Positions 35,318 to 43,101 of a DNA stretch of 64,000 bases are shown here, one piece after another. The translations under genes were made by a program, and so were the position numbers. This DNA is from Rhizobium phaseoli (GTDB taxonomy: Bacteria > Pseudomonadota > Alphaproteobacteria > Rhizobiales > Rhizobiaceae), in the NCBI RefSeq assembly GCF_003985125.1, contig NZ_ML133568.1, positions 124,001 to 188,000 on the forward strand, written 5' to 3'. Position 1 is the first letter of the stretch. Each line of letters starts with the position of its first letter. The notes under the pieces were generated by a model. The model worked only from the letters and a program-made list of their open reading frames with translations, searched no databases and had not been told where the DNA came from.

Positions 35318-35813
35318 GCAAGTTAACGGTGCATTTGGTGCGCAGAACCCCACGTCAGTCGAGCGCAAGGGGGATCGCGAACTTCTGGTAACCAGGACAT
35401 TCGATGCGCCGCCGAGCACGGTTTACAAGGCGTGGAGCCAGCCCGAGCTGTTCCAGCGCTGGTGGGTGCCAAAATCGGTGCCCGGCATTTGGCTCGTATC
35501 GTGCGAGATGGACGTCCGCACCGGCGGCAAATATCGGCTCGAATTCGGCGCCGGCGGTTCGGACACCATGGCCTTCTATGGCAAATATCTCGAGGTGGTG
35601 CCGAACGAACGCATCGTCTGGACCAACGACGAAGGCGAAGAGGGCGCGATCACGACCGTGACCTTCGAGGACCAGGGCGGGAGGACACTCCTGACTTTCC
35701 ATGAAGTCTATCCGTCCAAGGAGGCGCTTGAGGAAGCGCTACAGGGCTCGGCGGCCGCGTTGCCGGAGCAGTTGAAGCAGCTCGACGAATTGCTGTCCAG
35801 CCTGGGCGCGTAG
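35310..35813 (+). CDS. SRPBCC/AHSA1-domain protein
   Basis: A 167-residue START-like ligand-binding fold of the AHSA1 group. Characteristic segments are VTRTFDAPPSTVYKAWSQPE, FQRWWVPKSVPG, VRTGGKYRLEF and EVVPNERIVWTNDEG. It is co-translated with the ArsR regulator. The pair is widespread, but the small molecule sensed or bound is generally unknown, and it is unknown here. Confidence 0.88.
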   Translation: MTEQVNGAFGAQNPTSVERKGDRELLVTRTFDAPPSTVYKAWSQPELFQRWWVPKSVPGIWLVSCEMDVRTGGKYRLEFGAGGSDTMAFYGKYLEVVPNERIVWTNDEGEEGAITTVTFEDQGGRTLLTFHEVYPSKEALEEALQGSAAALPEQLKQLDELLSSLGA

Positions 35814-35904
35814 CGCGGTCGGGAAACTCGAGGGCTAAGCGGCGGCTGAAAGTCCTTTCGTGCCCTCTGTCTCCCTGCTATCCTGAAAGCAAGGAGACGG
35901 CGCC

Positions 35905-37674
35905 ATGAGCGAGACCCGAAAGCTGGCTGCAATCCTGGCCGCTGATGTGGTCGGGTACAGCAGGCTTGCCGGCGCCGACGAGGAGCGCATCCTGGCGAGA
36001 TTGCGGGCACTGCGGAGCGATCTCATCGATCCGACGATCGCCGTGCACCATGGCCGGGTGGTGAAGCGCACCGGCGATGGTGCGCTGGTCGAGTTCCGCA
36101 GCGTGGTGGACGCCGTGCGTTGCGCCATTGAGGTGCAGAACGGCATGGTGGAGCGCAATGACGGCGTGCCGCAGGACCGTCGCATCGAGTTCCGGATCGG
36201 TATCCATTTGGGCGACGTCGTCGAGGAAAGCGACGGCGATCTGATGGGCGACGGCGTCAACATCGCCTCGCGATTGGAGGGCGTCGCCGCAGCGGGCGCG
36301 ATCTGCCTGTCCGAGGATGCCTATCGCCAAGTCAGGGCAAGGCTCGACCTCTCGGTCAGCGATCTTGGCGATACGCAACTCAAGAACATCGCCGAGCCGA
36401 TCCGGGTCTATTCGCTGCAAGTCGGCAGCACCGGGGCCAAGGCAGCAGCGACCTCGGAAACCGCGACGAGCCAACCGGCGGCGGCAGCATCGCCGAAGCT
36501 GTCGATCGCCGTCCTGCCCTTCGTCAACATGAGCGGGGACGCCGAACAGGACTATTTCGCCGACGGCATCTCGGAAGACATCATCACGGCGCTATCGAAA
36601 TTGTCGCAACTCTTCGTCATCGCCCGTAATTCGTCGTTCACTTTCAAGGGCAAGAACGTCCAGGTGCAGGAGGTGGGCACGAAGCTCGGCGTCCGGCATG
36701 TCCTCGAGGGCAGCGTCCGCAAATCGGGGAACAGGGTACGCATCACCGCGCAGCTCATCGACGCGACCACCGGCGGGCATCTCTGGGCGGAGCGGTTCGA
36801 TCGCGACCTGACCGACATATTCGCGGTTCAGGACGATGTCACCCAGCAGATCGTCGACGCGTTGGCGGTCAACCTGACAGAGGGCGATCGCAAAAGGCTG
36901 GCGCCGGGGCAGACCGGGCACCCCGAGGCGTATGACTGCTTCCTGCGTGGCCGGGAGTTGTGGCACCGGCTGACGAAGCAAACGAATAGCGACGCCCGCG
37001 ACCTTTTGCAACGCGCCGTCGAATTGGACCCGAACTTCGCCTCGGCGCACGCCTTCCTCGCCCTGACCCACGGTCTCGCCTACCTGAACCGGTGGAGCGA
37101 GTCGCCGCAGCGCTCGATCGAGCAGGCCGAAGAGGCTGCGACGCTGGCGGTGGCGCGGGATGACAGCGATCCCGTGGCGCACTGGGCACTGAGTGTGGTC
37201 AGACTATACTCGCGCCAGCACGATAGAGCCATCAGCGAAGCCGAGCGTGCGATCCTCCTCAATCCGAACTTCGCCGAAGGGCAGGTCAGCCTCGGCGAGG
37301 CGCTTCTCTATTCAGGCAGATCCGAGGAGGCACTCGCCTGTTTCGATCGGGCAAGGGTCCTGAACCCGTACTTTCCGGATGTCGTTCTCCACTTTCAGGC
37401 CTGGGCCTGGTTTCAACTGCGACGGTACGAACAGGCCGTCGAACTGTTGCTGCAGCGCGTGAACCGCAATCCGGTCACCGATGTCTCGCGCGCGCTTCTC
37501 GCCGCCTGTTACGGACACCTCGGCCGTCTCGAAGAGGCTCGGGCGACGTGGCAGGAGGTGCTGCGCATCAATCCCGACTTCTCCTTGGAATACCGCCGCA
37601 AAGTCTTGCCCTTCAAGAATTCCGCCGATTTCGAGCTCGCCGTAGAGGGGTTACGCAAGGCCGGTGTCGTGTGA
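35905..37674 (+). CDS. class III cyclase with TolB-like and TPR region, soluble
   Basis: A 589-residue protein. The cyclase domain has metal aspartates D14 (AADVVGYSR) and D58 (RTGDGALVEF) and GDGVNIASRLEG. An Ala/Thr-rich linker near residues 175-200 replaces the membrane helix of its homologue at 23815-25977. The TolB-like part (SIAVLPFVNMSGDAEQDYFA, HVLEGSVRKSGNRVRI, HLWAERFDRDL) and TPR repeats follow. It is likely a cytoplasmic nucleotide-signalling protein; whether it makes cAMP or is an inactive sensor cannot be told. Confidence 0.88.
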   Translation: MSETRKLAAILAADVVGYSRLAGADEERILARLRALRSDLIDPTIAVHHGRVVKRTGDGALVEFRSVVDAVRCAIEVQNGMVERNDGVPQDRRIEFRIGIHLGDVVEESDGDLMGDGVNIASRLEGVAAAGAICLSEDAYRQVRARLDLSVSDLGDTQLKNIAEPIRVYSLQVGSTGAKAAATSETATSQPAAAASPKLSIAVLPFVNMSGDAEQDYFADGISEDIITALSKLSQLFVIARNSSFTFKGKNVQVQEVGTKLGVRHVLEGSVRKSGNRVRITAQLIDATTGGHLWAERFDRDLTDIFAVQDDVTQQIVDALAVNLTEGDRKRLAPGQTGHPEAYDCFLRGRELWHRLTKQTNSDARDLLQRAVELDPNFASAHAFLALTHGLAYLNRWSESPQRSIEQAEEAATLAVARDDSDPVAHWALSVVRLYSRQHDRAISEAERAILLNPNFAEGQVSLGEALLYSGRSEEALACFDRARVLNPYFPDVVLHFQAWAWFQLRRYEQAVELLLQRVNRNPVTDVSRALLAACYGHLGRLEEARATWQEVLRINPDFSLEYRRKVLPFKNSADFELAVEGLRKAGVV

Positions 37675-37736
37675 CGGATGATGGACGTCCCTCCCGGTTA
37701 AAGGGGATCGCACAACGACTCACCTAATGTTGGCTT

Positions 37737-38360
37737 TCAGCGCTCCAGAATGCCCGCGATCCTAACCAGATCCGCAACCGACGATGCGCGCATTTTGCGC
37801 ATCATGTGACCGCGGTGAAGCTTTACGGTGGCTTCCGCCAGTTGGACTTCAGCCGCAATCTGCTTGTTCAACTTGCCGGCGACAACAAAGGCCATGATCT
37901 GCCGCTCACGCGCGGTGAGTTTGGAATATCTTTGGCGCAATGCAGCCGTTTGATCGGCCTCTTCGCGTCGAGCATTATCACTCGCCAGGGCACGGTTGAC
38001 CGCTTCGAGCAAATCCTGCTCCCGCACCGGCTTGGTAAGAACATCGATAGCACCTGCTTTCATCGCGCGGACAGCCATCGCGACGTCGACATGGGCGCTG
38101 ATCAGCACCACCGACCTTGGATGCCTGCTTTTCGCCAGCGCCTCCTGAAACTCCAGGCCGCTCTGGCCCGGCAGACGGATATCGAGAACAATACAACCTG
38201 CCTGATGCGGATCATCCCCAGCAAGGAACTCCGACACCGAGCCATGGGTTGCGGTGGCCAGACCAACGGATTCGAACAATCCCTTCAAAGCTTCGCGGAC
38301 GCTTTCGTCGTCATCGATGATGATGACGGTCGGCGGGCCTCTTTTTCGATCATCGATCAT
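37737..38360 (-). CDS. FixJ/NarL-family response regulator
   Basis: A 207-residue two-domain regulator. The receiver has the acidic pair in IIIDDDES, phosphoacceptor D60 in CIVLDIRLPG and K110 in DVLTKPVRE. The C-terminal LuxR-type helix-turn-helix (KLTARERQIMAFVVAGKLNK, ATVKLHRGHMMRKM) resembles FixJ/NodW. ATG 38360 lies inside the end of the kinase gene (11-bp overlap), which identifies the partner kinase. No target promoter can be named. Confidence 0.92.
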   Translation of the reverse strand: MIDDRKRGPPTVIIIDDDESVREALKGLFESVGLATATHGSVSEFLAGDDPHQAGCIVLDIRLPGQSGLEFQEALAKSRHPRSVVLISAHVDVAMAVRAMKAGAIDVLTKPVREQDLLEAVNRALASDNARREEADQTAALRQRYSKLTARERQIMAFVVAGKLNKQIAAEVQLAEATVKLHRGHMMRKMRASSVADLVRIAGILER

Positions 38361-40260
38361 CTGCGGCTGTAACCTCCGCCATCGGCAGCGTAAACGTGAA
38401 CACTGCCCCAACCTGACTGTCTGCCGCCGAAGCCCAGATCCGGCCGCCATGGGCTTCGACAATGGAACGGCATATTGAAAGCCCCATCCCGATGCCATCT
38501 GCCTTCGTGCTGTAGAATGTTTCGAAAACCCGATCCAACGCGTCGGAAGAAATGCCGCGCCCCATATCCGAGACACTGACTTTCACGAATTGGTGCTCGT
38601 CCTCGGCGCATCTTATGGCGATACGCCGGTCTCCTGAAGACGCGGCCATCGCTTCGGCGCTGTTCATGACCAGATTCAGCACGACTTGCTGCAACTGGGT
38701 TCGGTCAGCAATGACCTCAAGAGACCGTTGCGGAAGATCGAGATCGAGTTCGATATCTCGATGACGAAGTTCCCCTCTCAAAAGATCCAGCACGTGATGC
38801 AAAGCGCCCTTCAAATCCGTTTGCTCCATCCGGGCTGGTGACTTCTGAGCCATTGCCCGGATGCTCGCAATGATGTCGCCGGCGCGATGACCATCCTTGA
38901 CGATCCTCTCGGCCGCGAGCCGGGCCTGCTCGATATCGGTGTGTCCCGGCTGCAGCCAGCGCAGGCACGTGCCGGCATTTGTGACGATTGCCATGAGCGG
39001 CTGATTGACCTCATGGGCGATCGAAACGGCAAGCTCACCCGTGGCTGTCATTCGCGTCACATGCGCCAGGTTGCTCTGGCTTTGTCTCAAGGACTCTTCG
39101 GCTCGCTTGCGATCCTCGATATCGACGACGACGCCGTACCACCGCACGACATTCCCATCACTGTCCAGCAGGGGGCTTTGCCGGAGGTTGAACCATCGAT
39201 ATTCGCCATCCGCCCGTCTGATGCGCGCGTCCACCGGACGACTTTTTTTCGTGGCGACGATATCGTCCCATGCCACGCGCATCGGCTCGACATCATCGGG
39301 ATGAAACATGCGATAAAAGCCGAAGCCGACGATTTCCTCGACGGGCAAGCCGACGTAATCGATCAGATTTCGATTGAAATATTCTAGCCGGCCATCCGGA
39401 GTGCACGACCAGGCCATTGCCGGAATCGTGTTGATGATGAGACTGAGCTTGTGTTCGCTCTCCCTGAGCGCGGTTTCGCTTTCTCTCAGCGCATTCTCTG
39501 CAGCTTGCAGATCTTCGATATCGATATTGCAGCCGAACCAACGCACGACGCCGTTGGCATCGATCAGCTTGCGGCCCGAGAAATAGAACCAGCGGTAGTT
39601 GCCGTCCGCTCCGCGAATACGACCCTTCAGAACGGTATGGTCGGAATGTTCGAGATCTCGCTTCCAGATGGCGACCATGCCTGGAATATCATCCGGGTGG
39701 TAAAGGTCGAGAAAGCCCCATTCGAGGATCTGGTCGGCGGGACGGCCTGCATAATCCAACCAGCTTTGATTGACGAAATCGGCGCTGCCATCCGGTCGCG
39801 CCGACCATACGAGCACAGGCAATGAATTGATGATGAGGCTTAGATTCTCTTCGCTGGCGGCAAGCGCCGTTTTCGTCTCTTTCAGCGCATTTTCGGCCTG
39901 CTTGCGGTCTTCGATATCAAGCACCACGCCATACCATCTGACGACATTTCCGTCGGGATCGAACCGAGGCTTTTGACGAAGCGTGCACCAGCGATAGTGG
40001 CCGTCCGCGCGCCTGAGCCTTCCCTCGACCTCCCTCGCATTTTTGGAAGCCATGATTTCATGCCATTCGGAAGCGAGACGCGACGTATCGTCGGGATGGA
40101 ATATTCCATAGAATCTCTCTCCGGAGATTTGCTCGAGCGGCGCCCCGATAAAGTCGAGAAAGTGCTGGTTGGCGAAATCCAGCATGCCATCCGATGTCGC
40201 CGACCACACCATGGCGGGGATCAGATCGATGATGGGATCGGTTTCCGGCTCTCTATCCAC
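38350..40260 (-). CDS. triple-PAS sensor histidine kinase
   Basis: A 636-residue kinase without clear membrane helices, so probably cytoplasmic. Three PAS/PAC units occupy about 8-120, 138-255 and 270-385, each with a YRW segment and a closing DIEDR or DIEDL motif, joined by short coiled coils. The HisKA phosphoacceptor is H416 in SIAHEVNQPL, followed by the ATPase domain with LVMNSAEAM, DMGRGIS and GIGMGLSICR. The kinase core resembles FixL/DctB-type enzymes. The first and third PAS units are very alike, which suggests internal duplication. Confidence 0.92.
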   Translation of the reverse strand: MDREPETDPIIDLIPAMVWSATSDGMLDFANQHFLDFIGAPLEQISGERFYGIFHPDDTSRLASEWHEIMASKNAREVEGRLRRADGHYRWCTLRQKPRFDPDGNVVRWYGVVLDIEDRKQAENALKETKTALAASEENLSLIINSLPVLVWSARPDGSADFVNQSWLDYAGRPADQILEWGFLDLYHPDDIPGMVAIWKRDLEHSDHTVLKGRIRGADGNYRWFYFSGRKLIDANGVVRWFGCNIDIEDLQAAENALRESETALRESEHKLSLIINTIPAMAWSCTPDGRLEYFNRNLIDYVGLPVEEIVGFGFYRMFHPDDVEPMRVAWDDIVATKKSRPVDARIRRADGEYRWFNLRQSPLLDSDGNVVRWYGVVVDIEDRKRAEESLRQSQSNLAHVTRMTATGELAVSIAHEVNQPLMAIVTNAGTCLRWLQPGHTDIEQARLAAERIVKDGHRAGDIIASIRAMAQKSPARMEQTDLKGALHHVLDLLRGELRHRDIELDLDLPQRSLEVIADRTQLQQVVLNLVMNSAEAMAASSGDRRIAIRCAEDEHQFVKVSVSDMGRGISSDALDRVFETFYSTKADGIGMGLSICRSIVEAHGGRIWASAADSQVGAVFTFTLPMAEVTAADDR

Positions 40261-40666
40261 AACACTCTCCGTGCAGAGTTTGAGACGGCGCCCACAGGCA
40301 GAGCCTCATTATCGTCCGCGGAAAATAGTTACGGGATTTCTATGGGTTGCGTAAGGACAAATCGATATACCAACGTCTACGTCGGCAATGCCATCGTCTA
40401 GGCGTGCGGGACCTAGATCGCAATTGAGGGAGAGCGCGAACCCGCTTACTCCTAACCATCGAAGTCCCTGATTAAACGCGACGTCGGCTCTTCCAACGTC
40501 GCGTCCAAACTGGGCATTTGCGCGCAGCGAAATTGCATTTGCCGCAACCCCGGCCTGGGTGACGGCCGGACACCGCCTATCACGTCAACTGATGTGCGGC
40601 CTGAATGGCCAGATCAGCCGCCACTCGGCGCCAAATCTTATTCATCTCGATCATTGCGAGACCATC
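40261..40666. other. 406-bp non-coding gap with one inverted repeat
   Basis: The gap lies between the divergent kinase and hydrolase genes. A perfect 9-bp inverted repeat, ACGCGACGT (40476-40484) and ACGTCGCGT (40496-40504), with an 11-bp spacer is the only structure I could support. It has no T-run, so an operator is as likely as a hairpin. No conserved short gene or RNA was recognised. Confidence 0.35.
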
Positions 40667-41641
40667 ATGCGTCGTTTGATCATATGCCTGATGTTGGCTG
40701 CCGCCAGCATGACTGCCACGACAATCGCAAGCGCGGTTCCCGCGCACGCCACGGCCGAAGATCGCCAAGCTCCGGCTCCCGTCCACTACCGCACCGCAAA
40801 AATCGACGGCCTGGACATCTTCTACCGGGAAGCCGGTCCGGCCGACGCACCCGTCGTGCTGTTGCTCCACGGCTTTCCGACGTCCTCCCATATGTTCCGA
40901 AATCTGATCCCGCTTCTTGCGGACCGGTACCACGTCATTGCGCCGGATTATCCGGGATACGGGCAGAGCGCCGCTCCTGATCGCGGCACCTACGCCTATA
41001 CGTTTGCCGGGGCTGCCGACATCGTGGATAAGCTGATGGCTCATTTGGAGGCCAAAAGCTACGCGATGTACGTCATGGATTACGGCGCGCCTGTCGGCTA
41101 TCGTCTGGCGCTGAAACATCCGGAACGGGTCAGCGGTCTTATCATCCAGAACGGCAACGCCTACGAGGAAGGGCTGAAGGAGTTCTGGGACCCGATCAAG
41201 ACCTACTGGTCCGACGGATCAGACAAGAGCCGCGAGGCGCTGTCCGGCCTCGTTACCCTTGAAACGACCAAATTCCAGTATACCGACGGCATGGAAGACG
41301 TGTCGCGCATCAGCCCCGACAACTGGGTTCATGACCAGGCTCTCCTGGACCGCCCGGGCAACAAGGACATCCAGCTCGACATGTTGTATGACTACCGCAC
41401 CAATGTGCCGCTCTACCCTGACTTTCAAAGCTTCTTTCGCGAGCGCAAACCGCCCACGCTGATCGTCTGGGGCAAGAACGACTATATCTTTCCTGAGGCC
41501 GGCGCTCATCCTTATCTCAAGGATCTTCCGAATGCAGAGATTCATATCCTGAACTCGGGTCACTTCCTTCTCGAGGAAAAGCTGGACGTCGCTGCTCCGC
41601 TCATCAATGATTTTCTTGATCGCAACGTCGCAAAGAAGTGA
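40667..41641 (+). CDS. exported alpha/beta hydrolase, haloalkane dehalogenase/epoxide hydrolase type
   Basis: A 324-residue hydrolase with a signal peptide ([20 protein letters not shown], cleavage near residue 30). The oxyanion segment is [13 protein letters not shown]. The nucleophile position holds aspartate in [10 protein letters not shown] rather than serine, which points to the dehalogenase/epoxide hydrolase group. A candidate acid lies in [13 protein letters not shown] and the base histidine in [10 protein letters not shown]. The frame is open upstream, but ATG 40667 gives the leader. The substrate is unknown. Confidence 0.85.
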   Translation: MRRLIICLMLAAASMTATTIASAVPAHATAEDRQAPAPVHYRTAKIDGLDIFYREAGPADAPVVLLLHGFPTSSHMFRNLIPLLADRYHVIAPDYPGYGQSAAPDRGTYAYTFAGAADIVDKLMAHLEAKSYAMYVMDYGAPVGYRLALKHPERVSGLIIQNGNAYEEGLKEFWDPIKTYWSDGSDKSREALSGLVTLETTKFQYTDGMEDVSRISPDNWVHDQALLDRPGNKDIQLDMLYDYRTNVPLYPDFQSFFRERKPPTLIVWGKNDYIFPEAGAHPYLKDLPNAEIHILNSGHFLLEEKLDVAAPLINDFLDRNVAKK

Positions 41642-41739
41642 CCATCATGCATGGTTACCGGCGGTGCGACCGAGGTTCCGCCAAGCCGAGGTCGCACCGC
41701 CGTAGAGCGAGACCACTGTCCCGATTTTTGGAGATCACC

Positions 41740-42366
41740 ATGCCCTACCACTTTCTGGACGTCGCAAGCACTCCGAATGTGCGGCTGGCACAGGCGGAAA
41801 TGGGTGCGGATCAAATCTGGTTGGGTGCCCACCATCGCGAGTCGGATAGTTTCACCGAGAGCGAGCTTGCCTTCATTGCCGCAAGGGACAGTTTCTATAT
41901 TGCCTCTGTATCGGAAACCGGTTGGCCTTATGTGCAGCACCGCGGCGGCCCTGCAGGCTTTTTGAAAGCCGTCGACCGGAAAACCCTGGCTTTCGCCGAT
42001 TACAGGGGGAACCGTCAGTACATCAGCACCGGAAACTTTGCCGCAAACGACCGGGCCTGCCTCTTCCTGGTGGATTATCCCCGCAGAGCGCGTCTCAAGA
42101 TCTACATGCATGTCGAGAAGCTGACACTCGATGCCGATCCCTCGCTGACAGATCTTGTTTTCGACGCCGGCTACCGCGCAAAGGCGGAGCGGATTTTCCG
42201 GCTGAGGCTGCAGGCGTTTGACTGGAACTGCCCTCAGCATATCACGCCTCGCTACACCGAGCAGGAAGTTGAGACAGCGGTAACGCCCTTGCGTGAGCGC
42301 TTGACGCAACTTGAAGCAGAGAACGCAGCTTTACGTGCTCGGCTCCAGGCACTTGGAGAACAATGA
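41740..42366 (+). CDS. pyridoxamine 5'-phosphate oxidase-fold protein with coiled-coil tail
   Basis: A 208-residue protein with the FMN-binding split-barrel fold: FIAARDSFYIASVSETGWPY, GNRQYISTGNFAANDRACLF and LVDYPRRARLKIYMH are typical of this uncharacterised oxidoreductase group. The last 30 residues form a leucine-zipper-like coil (LRERLTQLEAENAALRARL). ATG 41740 has GGAG 6 bp upstream. It follows the hydrolase by about 100 bp, possibly in one transcript. Confidence 0.83.
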   Translation: MPYHFLDVASTPNVRLAQAEMGADQIWLGAHHRESDSFTESELAFIAARDSFYIASVSETGWPYVQHRGGPAGFLKAVDRKTLAFADYRGNRQYISTGNFAANDRACLFLVDYPRRARLKIYMHVEKLTLDADPSLTDLVFDAGYRAKAERIFRLRLQAFDWNCPQHITPRYTEQEVETAVTPLRERLTQLEAENAALRARLQALGEQ

Positions 42367-42515
42367 TGGACACGACACGGCCGTCTCGGGGACCGTGCTC
42401 GGCTGCCTCCGCAATGAAGGCAGACCGGGCAACCGAGGCGTATGACTCCGCTCAGGAAGCGGCCACACCTTGACCGTCTTCTACCCGAATCAACGACCCG
42501 TGATAAGAAGGGCGC

Positions 42516-43025
42516 ATGGGCATCAAGAACTATCTGATCGAAGGCGGCTCGGGGACGGGAAAGACCTCGGTCGCGACCGAACTGGAGCGGCGAGGCTATC
42601 ATGTCGTCCATGGTGACCGCGTGTTGGCCTATGTCGGCGACCCCGAGACAGGACAGCCGCTCGCAGGACCACCCGAAGGGGCAGACTGCATCGCCTGGGG
42701 ATACGCTCACTGGATCTGGCCTGTCGACAAGGTCCGAGCTATCGCTGCCGACACCACCCATCCTGCCACGTTCTTTTGTGGCGGTTCGCGCAACTTCCAC
42801 AAATTCCTGGACCTGTTCGATAAGGTGTTCGTGCTCGACATCAACGTTGAGACGTTGAACCGGCGACTGGACGGGCGGCCGAATGAGCCGGGCTTCGAGC
42901 CGGCCGAGCGGGCCCTGGTGCTCCGCTACCATCGCAGCCGGGAGTATCTTCCTGCCGGCAATAAGATCGACACGGCGAATACCGTCCCAGGTGTCGTCGA
43001 CGATATCCTCGCTCAACTCACCTGA
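42516..43025 (+). CDS. small P-loop kinase-like ATPase
   Basis: A 169-residue protein with Walker A GGSGTGKTSVA at residue 10 and a nucleoside/shikimate kinase-like layout. A possible acidic substrate site follows in VVHGDRVLAYVGD, and the lid-like region is LNRRLDGRPNEPGF. The substrate is unknown. It is not linked closely to its neighbours (149 bp and 76 bp gaps). Confidence 0.78.
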   Translation: MGIKNYLIEGGSGTGKTSVATELERRGYHVVHGDRVLAYVGDPETGQPLAGPPEGADCIAWGYAHWIWPVDKVRAIAADTTHPATFFCGGSRNFHKFLDLFDKVFVLDINVETLNRRLDGRPNEPGFEPAERALVLRYHRSREYLPAGNKIDTANTVPGVVDDILAQLT

Positions 43026-43101
43026 AACCCGCAAATTACTTGACTGCGATTATCAAGGATAATACGCGCTTCGACCAGTTTCTGCCATTCGAAGCGCGAG
43101 C

